Source: Corynebacterium cystitidis (GTDB taxonomy: Bacteria; Actinomycetota; Actinomycetes; Mycobacteriales; Mycobacteriaceae). Taken from it: a DNA stretch of 64,000 bases. A program made the translations under genes and the position numbers. The notes under the pieces were generated by a model, which saw only the letters and a program-made list of their open reading frames with translations, made no database searches and had not been told where the DNA came from. Positions within the stretch are counted from its first letter, which is position 1. The number at the start of each line of letters is the position of its first letter. Shown piece after piece: positions 1 through 9,179 of this stretch. The stretch covers positions 558,001 to 622,000 of the forward strand of contig NZ_LT906473.1 in the NCBI RefSeq assembly GCF_900187295.1. Direction: 5' to 3'.

Positions 1-87
1 TTGTCTTATAACCATTCCAACGATTATGCGGTGAAGGTTCGTGACGCTGCGGCCGCGTATGCGATCCCGCAGCCCGCGATCCGGTAA
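1..87 (+). CDS. C-terminal end of a secreted protein, probably lytic transglycosylase-like (partial)
   Basis: The reading frame is open from the first base and ends in a double stop (TAA TAA) at 85-90. The visible tail contains SYNHSNDYAVKV. A transglycosylase-type secreted protein is the usual gene upstream of eno in corynebacteria, and the asparagine/tyrosine-rich tail resembles such proteins. The rest lies outside the window, so the identification rests mostly on position. Confidence 0.45.
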   Translation: MSYNHSNDYAVKVRDAAAAYAIPQPAIR

Positions 88-184
88 TAATAATCACACC
101 ATTCGGTTAAAATGGGCGCTAGGCACCCACCGGGCGCGGTTTTCTGGAACAATTGCTTACGGAAAACATTTTTCTAGTCTTTGA

Positions 185-1474
<1,290 letters not shown>

Positions 1475-1517
1475 GCTTCTCGGATCTTCAGCCTTTAGTA
1501 CGCGCGCTTTTCGACGA

Positions 1518-1559
1518 CCGCCTGGGCCCCACTTGTGGGTGTGGCCCAGGCGGTTTCTC
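1518..1559. terminator. eno intrinsic terminator
   Basis: An 11-bp GC-rich stem (CCGCCTGGGCC at 1518-1528 with GGCCCAGGCGG at 1543-1553) is followed by TTTCTCT on the plus strand. It lies 43 bases after the eno stop and probably also stops transcription coming from the minus strand. A degenerate copy occurs at 4568-4604. Confidence 0.85.
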
Positions 1560-2375
1560 TATGGGGTTGGTGGTCGAAGGTTGCTTAGCCGTGGAGTGGT
1601 ACTGATTGCTTCGAAATGATCTCGAAGTTGCGGGGCCATAGCGTTGAGCAATTGAACCATATCGTTATATCGTGCTGGGATATTGACGGTTAGTAAGTGT
1701 TCAGCGTGAGCGACTCGGTTTCTTAAAGCATGAATCCGGTCTACTCTGTCATAGACTCCGCGTCCGTTCGGATCGGCCTGTAAGTTGGGGAATGAGTCTC
1801 GAATGTTTGCGTCCCAGAGTTCGTGTCGGATGCGGCTAAGGTTTTGTTCCCTCTGTAATTCTGTTTGATAATCGGGAGCAGAACTTGAGACGGGCTTTGT
1901 GTGAGGGAGAAACTGTTTCCAGTCACCAAATGTCATCTGGGCTACAAGGTCATCGTGAGAGATTGCGGAATTTTTACGGGGGTGGGAGGGGGCTCGTTTA
2001 CTCCGGGCTCTTCTAGCACTTCTGTCTAAGTATCGTCGCTTATCGCTGGGGATCCAGAGCAGCTAGGTCTCCACGTGGGCGATCGATCCAGCGCCACGTG
2101 GCGCCTGGTTCACCCTGTCTATTCCACTCTCTTAGTGCTGTGTCGATCTTCTGCCTGAGGCTGACTTCCACAAACGCGAGGTCTTTTGAGAAACTGGCTG
2201 ATAATTCTGCGTTCCACTCATATAAGGATGCTGCCAGAAACTTATTACCGTTGGCATGGGCTAGGTATTGTCCGTTTCTCGCCGGAGATCCTTGATCGAA
2301 AACGGCACTGCGTAAATCAAATTCCATATTCTTAGTAGACTTTAAATTGTTAGAATATTCCAGCGGAATCGACAT
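1559..2375 (-). pseudogene. Abi-family (abortive-infection-like) protein, frameshifted
   Basis: Two minus-strand frames together resemble one Abi-family protein. The N-terminal part (2375 down to about 2050) has YLAHANGNKFLAASLYEWN and AFVEVSLRQKIDTALREWN. The C-terminal part (about 2050 down to 1559) has SHDDLVAQMTFGDWKQFL and ALRNRVAHAEHLL, the R-x4-6-H type motif shared with HEPN-like Abi proteins. The frames meet near 2040-2060, where the first stops at DPQR and the second is open through PSDKRRYLDR, so a one-base shift separates them. The start at 2375 is the likeliest ATG but has no clear ribosome site; 2327 is an alternative. It is probably a dead defence gene, though a sequencing error cannot be excluded. 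Confidence 0.6.
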
Positions 2376-2433
2376 CACTGTAGGGTTCGTGGTAGTCTGC
2401 ATTGTGCAGGGCGCATCGTTGCCCATTTTCCAA

Positions 2434-2461
2434 GAGGCCCCCTCGTTCGCGAGGGGGCCTC
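2434..2461. terminator. Perfect GC hairpin with TTCG loop
   Basis: A 12-bp perfect stem (GAGGCCCCCTCG with its complement) closes a TTCG tetraloop. It lies just upstream of the Abi-like frame and before the ATPase gene. No T-run follows on either strand, so terminator function is uncertain; it may be a structured insulator. Confidence 0.45.
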
Positions 2462-2706
2462 CTCGTATTCCTAGCGGACGATAGGGCTTGAGGGTTTTTG
2501 TCATCCCTGAAGGATGCGTTCGATTGTTGAACCACCTATGCACATCGACAGTCAATTGTCGTCCAACGTTCAGTTCGCGGACTGGGTGGTTGCTTTTCTA
2601 ACCAGGGCAATTGACCGGCAGTTCATCGAAAACTCCAAGTACAAATGGGTCGCCGATTTGTAGAGTGGAGATTTGATAGAGTGGGAACGAATTTAAGGAG
2701 GAGATT

Positions 2707-4071
2707 GTGGTTTCTCCCGTAATCACTGAACTGCGTCTGACATCGTTTAAATCTTTTCGCAACGAGGTTCTTCCTCTCGATCCCGTGGCATTTCTCATTG
2801 GACGTAATAGCTCGGGAAAATCTAACGCGTTCGATGCTTTGGATGTTTTGGCTCGACTTGCGGAGGGCGATGAGCTAACAGATTCGCTTGATGGGCGTAG
2901 CAGTCAAAGAAAGCCGGTGCGGGGACGCTCCAGCGGGTGTGCGCCACACGGTGAGACTTCTTTTGCGTTAGGGTGCACGGTTGTTGTTGGGGATGACCAT
3001 TTTAATTTTGATGTCGAAATTGCCGTTGATGATTATCTTCGGGTTATTTCGGAAGAGTTGACAGGCCCGGGTACGGCGGTAAAAAGCGGAAAACGAGAGA
3101 TTGGGGCTACGCTTTATAAAACGAACCCAGCTTCTGGCCAGAAGGTAGGCATCGATGTTCAGATCTATAACGGCAAGGAAGGGCGCAACCCCTCTGAGAT
3201 GATGAGGGATTCGAAGTTGGTTTTAACCCAGATTCCATTGCATGTCCCGGGCAAGAACCGGGCTGAAAGGTCCGTGCTTGACGCTGTTAATCTGGTGCGG
3301 ATGGCCTTACGGTCGGTATTTCACCTAGATCCTGTTCCACATTTGATGCGTGAATTTGTCCCTGAATATGATGTTGATCTTCGTCGTTCGGGCGAGAACG
3401 TTTCTGCTGCGTTGAAGGAAATGCGTGAAGAAGATCCAGAGGCTTTCAACAAGATTGAGTCATTAGTGAAGGAAGTGGCCGATGAAACCGTCGTGGGGAT
3501 CGATTTTGTTGAATCTGATTTGCAGGACGTGATGATTGCCCTTCAGGAAAAGCTATGCAGGCGAGTTAATGCCGTCGATAGCTCCGCGCAGCGTACACCT
3601 GCCAGAGAGATGAGCGATGGCTTATTGCGTCTGATTGCTATTGCTACCGCTCTACAGTTGCCCCCTAGTCAGCTTTCTATTGAGGGGGCTAGCGATCGGG
3701 AACAGAAGCATCAACCGGTTGCTCACGTTGTCATTGAAGAAATTGAAAACGGCTTGCACCCATCTCAGACTGGTCTGCTTTTAGATCTGGTGAGAGATAG
3801 CCACGAGACTTTAGGCACGCGGATGTTGTTGACCACTCATTCGCCTGCGCTGCTTGATGCTATTGATGGTGAATTAAATCGGAGCGTGGTCGTGGTATAT
3901 CGCGATCCAGAAACAGGCTGGAGTAGGATCAAACCGCTTGTTGAGCTCGATAACTATGTTCCCGCAGTCGCTCAGGGCAGCTTAGGTGAGGCGGCTACCG
4001 CAGGCACGCTTATCGACGAATCACTTGCTAATCAAGATTATTCGGCACTAGATGAACTCCTGGGTATCTAA
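2707..4071 (+). CDS. AAA/ABC-type ATPase of the AAA_15/AAA_21 (OLD-like) group, probable defence ATPase
   Basis: Cytoplasmic 454-residue ATPase. The N-terminus LTSFKSFRNEVLPLD is typical of SMC/RecF/OLD-like ATPases. Walker A is GRNSSGKS at about residues 32-39, an ABC-signature-like segment MSDGLLRLIAIATAL lies near 300, Walker B is VIEEIENGLHPSQ and the switch histidine is in TTHSPALLD. No nuclease domain is fused to it. The GTG start at 2707 follows a strong AAGGAGGAG site. Its stop overlaps the start of the next gene by one base, so the two are translationally coupled. ATPases of this group act with a separate effector in PARIS-, AbiL- and Septu-like defence; here the partner is a PIN protein. 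The molecular role is inferred. Confidence 0.85.
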   Translation: MVSPVITELRLTSFKSFRNEVLPLDPVAFLIGRNSSGKSNAFDALDVLARLAEGDELTDSLDGRSSQRKPVRGRSSGCAPHGETSFALGCTVVVGDDHFNFDVEIAVDDYLRVISEELTGPGTAVKSGKREIGATLYKTNPASGQKVGIDVQIYNGKEGRNPSEMMRDSKLVLTQIPLHVPGKNRAERSVLDAVNLVRMALRSVFHLDPVPHLMREFVPEYDVDLRRSGENVSAALKEMREEDPEAFNKIESLVKEVADETVVGIDFVESDLQDVMIALQEKLCRRVNAVDSSAQRTPAREMSDGLLRLIAIATALQLPPSQLSIEGASDREQKHQPVAHVVIEEIENGLHPSQTGLLLDLVRDSHETLGTRMLLTTHSPALLDAIDGELNRSVVVVYRDPETGWSRIKPLVELDNYVPAVAQGSLGEAATAGTLIDESLANQDYSALDELLGI

Positions 4072-4550
4072 TGACGGTTAACAAGCCTCCAATTTTGTTC
4101 ATCGATACTTCCATTCTGACCAACCTTCTTAATGTTCCTGGAAAGAATCAAGACCGAGCAGAGGTCAACGAGGACTTTAAGCTGTATCGGCAACAGGGTG
4201 CACAGTTCATACTTCCTATTACTGCAGTGATCGAGACGGGAAACCACATAGCGCACCTTCCTGACGGAAAGATGCGTCGGGAAATAGCGGAAAAATTCCG
4301 CGCTATCCTGCAACAGGTCGTGGACGGAAAAACTCCGTGGCTATTGCATGATTTCGATTGGGATAAGGATTTCCTCAAACTTTTTCTGGCTGGTGCATCT
4401 TCTGGTTCGAGTTATGTTGAGCTGGCTGTTCAGCAGGTCGGAGCGGGGGATTTGTGTATTTTAACCGAAAAGGACATTTTTGCCAGGAAAGATATCCCGG
4501 GAGAAGTGGAAGTGTGGACGCTTGACCATGGCCTTGATGCTCGTACATAG
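4071..4550 (+). CDS. PIN-domain protein, probable nuclease partner of the preceding ATPase
   Basis: The 159-residue protein opens with ILFIDTSILTNLL, the first PIN strand with its metal-binding Asp (D12). It continues with ITAVIETGNH (E55) and VGAGDLCILTEKD (D127), then a final WTLDHGLD. This spacing of acidic residues fits a PIN ribonuclease. The ATG overlaps the ATPase stop (TAATG), so the pair is one operon. A PIN fold alone would suggest a VapC toxin, but no antitoxin gene is present. Coupling to an AAA ATPase makes an activated effector more likely. This is inference from arrangement. Confidence 0.72.
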   Translation: MTVNKPPILFIDTSILTNLLNVPGKNQDRAEVNEDFKLYRQQGAQFILPITAVIETGNHIAHLPDGKMRREIAEKFRAILQQVVDGKTPWLLHDFDWDKDFLKLFLAGASSGSSYVELAVQQVGAGDLCILTEKDIFARKDIPGEVEVWTLDHGLDART

Positions 4551-4567
4551 GTCGAGTGGGGTCGGGC

Positions 4568-4604
4568 CCGCCGGGCCACACTTGCTGGCGGACCAGGCGG
4601 TTTC
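4568..4604. repeat. Degenerate second copy of the eno terminator
   Basis: The segment with GGGCCACACTTG and CCAGGCGGTTTC aligns with the eno terminator at 1518-1556 (GGGCCCCACTTG, CCAGGCGGTTTC) with several mismatches. It marks the right edge of the Abi/ATPase/PIN insertion and may still serve as a weak terminator for the PIN gene. Confidence 0.5.
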
Positions 4605-4639
4605 GCAGTTTTGTTTCTTAAGCCATGGTGCTTTTCGTG

Positions 4640-5257
4640 CTAGCGGAAGATGTTGAGCAGCTTCTGGAAGAAGTCCTTCAGGATATCTATGATGCTGCTG
4701 CCCGAGCTGCCCTGGCTGCCCTGGCTACTCTGGAGGGCATCGCTTATATTACTGCTGAGTCCGTCCGCGGAGTCTGGCTCTTCGCCTGGCTTTTCTGGCT
4801 CCTCTACCTCCGGCAACTCTGGTGCGAAGTTGATGGTAAAGGAGTAACTGTTCCAGTTGGAGGTGCGTACTTGGACGGTGTATTCGCCGTACTCTTGGGT
4901 TTCGCCAAACTGGTCTTCAGGTGCTTTCGGCGCAGTGATGGTCAGTACTGGCAGGTCTTCTTCGTTAACAGAGCGCTTGATAGTCCATTGTGCGCTTGTA
5001 AAACCTGGTTCAAGCTCAACATATGCGTTGCGGATTGTGATACCTTCAGCTACCGAATCTGCTGTGAACTCTAGGGTTTGTTCTGGGAGAATATATGCGC
5101 CGTCGGAAGATTCGAAGGAGATCTCAGAGTGTCCCTGCTCAATTTCTTCTTCGGTGATGGGTTCTGTGCCTGGCTCGTAGGCAAATGCAGCCGGTGCGCT
5201 GACCAGGCCTAGCGTGAGGGTTGCTGCTGCGAGTCCGGTGAGGAGGTTGCGTTTCAT
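4640..5257 (-). CDS. Secreted protein of unknown function
   Basis: A 205-residue protein starting MKRNLLTGLAAATLTLGLVS with a signal peptide that probably ends at AFA-YEP. The mature part is acidic, with beta-rich segments (YTVQVRTSNWNSYSFTINF). A Pro/Glu-rich stretch (PELPEVEEPEKPGEEPD) and a Ser/Gln/Gly-rich linker precede an amphipathic tail IIDILKDFFQKLLNIF. There is no LPXTG motif. The ATG at 5257 has an AAGGAAA site; an upstream in-frame start at 5371 would bury the signal peptide. The family is not recognised. Confidence 0.8.
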   Translation of the reverse strand: MKRNLLTGLAAATLTLGLVSAPAAFAYEPGTEPITEEEIEQGHSEISFESSDGAYILPEQTLEFTADSVAEGITIRNAYVELEPGFTSAQWTIKRSVNEEDLPVLTITAPKAPEDQFGETQEYGEYTVQVRTSNWNSYSFTINFAPELPEVEEPEKPGEEPDSADGLSSNISDALQSSQGSQGSSGSSIIDILKDFFQKLLNIFR

Positions 5258-5425
5258 GGTTTTCCTTTCGTACGGTTTTCTGGTGGGCCTATTGCCCGTG
5301 CCGTCGACGATAAAAAACCTGATAAAAGTTACAGGGGTCTGAGAAAAAATTAAAACAATTTCAGAACCCATGAAGGCGGGCTCTCGAGTCGCTAAGCGTC
5401 AGCAATCATGCATTGCCGATCGCCC

Positions 5426-6226
5426 CTAGGGGTTTCCGCTGTCCTGCGGAAACAGGAGCGTGTAGATTCCCACACCAAAGATATCTCCAAGCACATGGGC
5501 AAGCACAAAAGGATAAATCCGCTGGCCCGGGCACCTCACAGCAGCCAGGTAAAAAACAGTCCCCAGGCCAGCTCCGATCAACGCCGCGTTAAATAAACCT
5601 TGGTAGGTGTGGAAGGCCGTTCTCGCAACCACCGAATATAGGTAGAGCAGTCGTGTGCTTTTGGTGGGCAAAGACAGGCAGAGAACAAGGAAGAAGAACT
5701 CTTCATAGAAGCCGTTGAGGATTGCATAGGCAATCAGCGAGGGGGAGACGCTTATCGACGCCGCCGTCTCGCTTGCATCATCGTCTTTGGCGGCACCTTC
5801 AATGTGGGTTTCCTCGCATTTTGTGAACAGCCCATAAGCGGTGTAGGCGGCGTCGAAAAGCACTCCGCACGCTGCGAACAGGCCGAGCCCGATAGCGGTG
5901 CCGCGCAAGGTGGGGCGCAGGTTCCACGGGAGCAGGTCGATTTTGCGCAGGCTGATATATGCGGTTGCGCCTGCGAGTTGGAGGGACTGGAGTCCGAGGG
6001 CTCGCCAATTGTCCTGGGCTGTGAATTCCGGCACGGTGGGCGCGATCGAGTCTTGTGAGCTAAGAAGGCTGTAGCTAGAGCTGGCGATGGCTGGCCCGAA
6101 CATGATCCCTGTGAGGGTGCAGAGATCGCCCCAGGTCATTGCGGTGTGGGGCAGCCGCCGGTCTGTTTGTCGGGGCCAGAGCAAACGGCGCGTTCTTCTT
6201 AATAGTGCAGGTAGTCTCAGAACCAT
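5426..6226 (-). CDS. CPBP-family intramembrane metalloprotease (CAAX/Abi type)
   Basis: A multi-pass membrane protein of about 266 residues. CPBP motifs are visible: NGFYEEFFFLVL (the paired glutamates), RTAFHTYQG (motif 2 with His) and FVLAHVLGD (motif 3 His and Asp). The Arg that usually follows the EE pair is replaced by a hydrophobic residue, so activity is uncertain. The start at 6226 (MVLRLP) is chosen because it leaves the inverted repeat at 6321-6355 upstream; a longer reading from 6352 would translate that repeat. Members process peptides or bacteriocin-related products or act in immunity; no substrate can be named. Confidence 0.75.
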   Translation of the reverse strand: MVLRLPALLRRTRRLLWPRQTDRRLPHTAMTWGDLCTLTGIMFGPAIASSSYSLLSSQDSIAPTVPEFTAQDNWRALGLQSLQLAGATAYISLRKIDLLPWNLRPTLRGTAIGLGLFAACGVLFDAAYTAYGLFTKCEETHIEGAAKDDDASETAASISVSPSLIAYAILNGFYEEFFFLVLCLSLPTKSTRLLYLYSVVARTAFHTYQGLFNAALIGAGLGTVFYLAAVRCPGQRIYPFVLAHVLGDIFGVGIYTLLFPQDSGNP

Positions 6227-6300
6227 AGTCGGCTTGATCTTACGGCGGGTGAAAATCCTAGGCAAATTGCTCAGGGATTGCTTAGGCCACGATATGTACA

Positions 6301-6355
6301 CCGAATCGACACATCCGCTCAATATGTCGATTTTTCCGCTGAAAATCGACATATT
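6301..6355. promoter_or_regulatory. Perfect inverted repeat and a third half-site, probable operator
   Basis: A 14-bp perfect inverted repeat (AATATGTCGATTTT at 6321-6334 and its complement at 6342-6355, 7-base spacer) lies about 100 bases upstream of the CPBP gene. A third AATCGACA half-site lies at 6304-6311. Three copies of TGTCGATT in 55 bases look like a regulator binding region. No regulator gene is adjacent. Confidence 0.45.
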
Positions 6356-6554
6356 ACCAATGGGGTCGCAGGTTTCTTGATCGGTTGCGTGCAGATTGAA
6401 CTCCGAATCGAGAGGGATCCACCTAAATCCCGTAGGCCTTACGCCCTTGGTTTCTAGCTTTTATCGGTACCTGGCCTGATCGCCAACTCCTATCCCGCCC
6501 CGTGCGCGCCGAACACCAGAAACTCTCCTTGCACGCGTACACTAAACTTTCACT

Positions 6555-7190
6555 ATGACCACATCAGTATCACGCGGAGAGCGCGGAGAGCGCGGAGAGC
6601 GCGGCGAGAATACCCCGCGCAGCCAGGGCAGCGGGCGCACCCCGCGCATCCAGCGCCCGCGCCACACACCTACCCAGGTGCCGGTGGCCAGCCGTGATGC
6701 CCGCCGCAAGGCCCAGCAAGCCGAGCGCAAGAGCAAGCGCACCAACCGCCTGTCCATGAAAGGCGACTATATCGGTATCGCCGTGATCATCGCTGTGCTG
6801 CTTGTGGTGCTGATCGCCATCGCGGTACCCATGCGCACCTATTACGAGGGTCGCAGCGAGATCAACCGCCTCAACGAGTCCATCGCTGCGAAGCAGCAGC
6901 AGCGCAATGACCTAGTCGATAACATCAACAAGTACAGCAATGAGGACTACATCAAGCAGGAGGCCCGCCGCCGCCTGGGCATGATGGAGCCTGGTGAGAC
7001 GGCGTGGCGCATCATTGACCCGCGTATGGATAAGGACCAGGCCGTCACCACCGAGCGTGAAAGTGCGGCCCCTCCTGCGCGCCCGTGGGCCGAGGTGGCG
7101 TGGGATTCGTTGGCGGATCCGAGTTCGCTTATCGACGATGCCCCTGCCGCACCCCAGAGTGAGATCCCGCGGACGTCGGCGCAACCGTAA
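6555..7190 (+). CDS. Septum formation initiator family protein (FtsB/DivIC-like)
   Basis: Division protein expected in the cytoplasmic membrane with the FtsQLB-type complex. The N-terminal 70 residues are basic and disordered and begin with RGE repeats. A transmembrane helix follows at about 71-93 (DYIGIAVIIAVLLVVLIAI), then a coiled coil at about 97-130. The conserved end of the domain is EDYIKQEARRRLGMMEPGE. The C-terminal 60 residues are low complexity. The position between eno and the DUF501 gene is the standard actinobacterial order. The GC-rich 5' tandem (gcggagagc units at about 6576-6604) could vary in copy number. Confidence 0.9.
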   Translation: MTTSVSRGERGERGERGENTPRSQGSGRTPRIQRPRHTPTQVPVASRDARRKAQQAERKSKRTNRLSMKGDYIGIAVIIAVLLVVLIAIAVPMRTYYEGRSEINRLNESIAAKQQQRNDLVDNINKYSNEDYIKQEARRRLGMMEPGETAWRIIDPRMDKDQAVTTERESAAPPARPWAEVAWDSLADPSSLIDDAPAAPQSEIPRTSAQP

Positions 7191-7291
7191 GAAGCCCCAG
7201 CCGAGAAGCTCTAGCTCCACGAGCTGGTCACGGTAAGTACCAGTGCTCGCCTCAGTATTCGCCGCAGTGCTGGCTGTGTACGATTACGGGC

Positions 7292-7861
7292 ATGACTGTC
7301 GCGCAAGCAGATCTAGACATTATTAAAGAGCAGCTGGGCCGCCCGGCTCGCGGGGTGGTGGAGATTTCTTATCGCACCCCGGATGGCCAACCAGCGGTGG
7401 TGAAAACGGCGCCGCAGCTGCCGGACGGCACCCCATTTCCTACCTTGTATTACCTTACGGACCCACGCCTAACGGCCGAGGCATCTCGGCTGGAGGTAGC
7501 ACAAGTGATGAAGTGGATGGAGGCCCGCCTTTCCACTGATGCAGCGCTTGCTAGCGATTACTTGGCTGCCCATCAGCACTACCTTGCTGAGCGCAACAAG
7601 CTCGAGGACTTAGGCACTGATTTTTCCGGCGGTGGGATGCCAGACCGGGTGAAGTGCTTGCACGTGTTGATCGCCTACGCCCTGGCAGAAGGCCCGGACC
7701 ATTTCCGTTTGGGCACTGAAGCAGTAGCGCTGGCCGCTGACCACACCCCAGAGCTGCGTGGCACAGCCATTCCGCAGGACTGGCCTACCGCAGACCAGCT
7801 GGGCATTACCCAGGCCGTTAACGAGCACACCAAACTCACCACGGGGGAGGAGCTGCTATGA
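7292..7861 (+). CDS. DUF501 domain protein
   Basis: A 189-residue cytoplasmic protein. It contains GRPARGVVEISYRTPDG, PTLYYLTDPRL and GGMPDRVKCLHVLIAYALAEG, the characteristic conserved blocks of DUF501. Its stop overlaps the start of the Ppx/GppA gene (ATGA), indicating coupled translation. DUF501 is almost always found between ftsB and ppx in actinobacteria; its biochemical function is unknown. Confidence 0.93.
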   Translation: MTVAQADLDIIKEQLGRPARGVVEISYRTPDGQPAVVKTAPQLPDGTPFPTLYYLTDPRLTAEASRLEVAQVMKWMEARLSTDAALASDYLAAHQHYLAERNKLEDLGTDFSGGGMPDRVKCLHVLIAYALAEGPDHFRLGTEAVALAADHTPELRGTAIPQDWPTADQLGITQAVNEHTKLTTGEELL

Positions 7862-8817
7862 CCCGCGTTGCAGCCGTGGATTGCGGGACTAACTCGCTGC
7901 GTTTGTTGATCAGCGACGTCTCCGGAGATACTCATAAGGAGATCGCTCGTGAGATGGAGATCGTCCGCTTAGGCCAGGGTGTGGATGCTACCGGCGAGTT
8001 CCACCCCGAAGCCCTTGAACGCACCCGCCGGGCGCTGGAGCGTTATGTCAACTTGATGGAGTTTGAGAATGTTCGCACGGTGCGCATGGTGGCTACGAGT
8101 GCGACGCGCGATGCCTCGAACCGCGACGAGTTCTTCGATATGACTGCAGACCTGCTCGGACGTATTCAGCCAGGAGCCCAGGCTGAGGTGATCAGTGGAC
8201 AAGAGGAGGCAGCTCTGTCATTCCGCGGCGCCACCTATGACATCCCGGCTGAGCAGGGCCCGTTTTGCGTGATCGATTTGGGTGGGGGTTCCACGGAGTT
8301 TATCGTCGGCACGCACGACGGCGAAATCTTGGGAGCACATTCCACGCAGATGGGCTGTGTGCGCTTAACGGAGCGGATGATGCTCACGGACCCGCCGACG
8401 GATAGTGAGCAGGACATTGCTCGCGATTATATTCATGAGCGTCTCGACGAAACCACCACACTGGTGCCTTTTGCGAAGGCGCGCACGTTTGTGGGGTGTG
8501 CTGGCACCTTTACGACGATTTCTGCGCTGGCCCAGGGGCTTGAGGAGTATGATCCGCGTGAGATCCATATGAGCCAGCTCAATTTCCAAGCACTGCGGCT
8601 GATTACTCGCCAGCTGGTAGCAACACCTTCGGATGCGCGTGCGGCGCACCCGGTGATTCATCCGGGCAGGGCGGATGTGATTGGGTCTGGCAGTGTGATC
8701 GTTGAGGAGATTATGAGCCGGATTGAGGAGCTGACCGGGGTGGGCCGGTTCGTGATCAGTGAGAAAGACATTCTCGACGGGATCGTGGCCCAGCTTTCAG
8801 AGCAGCTATCCGCCTGA
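7858..8817 (+). CDS. ppx: Exopolyphosphatase / guanosine pentaphosphate phosphatase (Ppx/GppA family)
   Basis: A 319-residue member of the ASKHA superfamily that hydrolyses polyphosphate or pppGpp. It shows the phosphate-1 motif VAAVDCGTNSLRLLI at the N-terminus, the catalytic-site region SGQEEAALSFRGA, and the phosphate-2 motif VIDLGGGSTEF. It is the short form of about 320 residues typical of actinobacteria, without the C-terminal HD domain. The ATG overlaps the DUF501 stop. Which substrate it prefers cannot be told from sequence. Confidence 0.93.
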   Translation: MTRVAAVDCGTNSLRLLISDVSGDTHKEIAREMEIVRLGQGVDATGEFHPEALERTRRALERYVNLMEFENVRTVRMVATSATRDASNRDEFFDMTADLLGRIQPGAQAEVISGQEEAALSFRGATYDIPAEQGPFCVIDLGGGSTEFIVGTHDGEILGAHSTQMGCVRLTERMMLTDPPTDSEQDIARDYIHERLDETTTLVPFAKARTFVGCAGTFTTISALAQGLEEYDPREIHMSQLNFQALRLITRQLVATPSDARAAHPVIHPGRADVIGSGSVIVEEIMSRIEELTGVGRFVISEKDILDGIVAQLSEQLSA

Positions 8818-8833
8818 CGCGAGTTTACGAGCG

Positions 8834-9079
8834 TCAGTCCTCGTCTGGTTCGAGGATTTGGTCGCCACCTTTGCCCTTGCGCAGGTTTTTGACTTCCTTC
8901 ATGCGCGGGTTGGGGTCCAGGCGGTCTGCGAGGGCTTTGCGGGTGGAGCGCACCACCTGTTTGGTCACCGGCGAGTTGACGGCTTTGGCGGTGGCCTCTT
9001 TGATTTGGTGGTAGCGCTTGCGGCCTGCTTTCGTGCCGAGCACGTAACCGGCAGCTGCTCCGACGACGAATTGAATCAT
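8834..9079 (-). CDS. Small YtxH-like membrane-associated protein
   Basis: An 81-residue protein, MIQFVVGAAAGYVLGTKAGR, with a single short N-terminal glycine-rich hydrophobic helix followed by a basic region (KRYHQIKEATAKAVNS) and an acidic tail (LEPDED). This is the YtxH-like pattern. It is convergent with ppx and divergent from the YwiC-like gene. Function unknown. Confidence 0.8.
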   Translation of the reverse strand: MIQFVVGAAAGYVLGTKAGRKRYHQIKEATAKAVNSPVTKQVVRSTRKALADRLDPNPRMKEVKNLRKGKGGDQILEPDED

Positions 9080-9179
9080 GCTGCCATGATACAGACATTG
9101 GCCCTGCTGCTGTTAAAGTGAGGTGAATCATCCGAAAGTTTGATTCAACGGTGGCCGTGCCCGTCAAGGAGTGACCTGT

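Noticed and set aside
6575..6604. Short tandem gcggagagc units as a possible CRISPR or regulatory array
   Set aside because: They are in frame and encode the RGE repeats at the start of the FtsB-like protein; there are no spacers.
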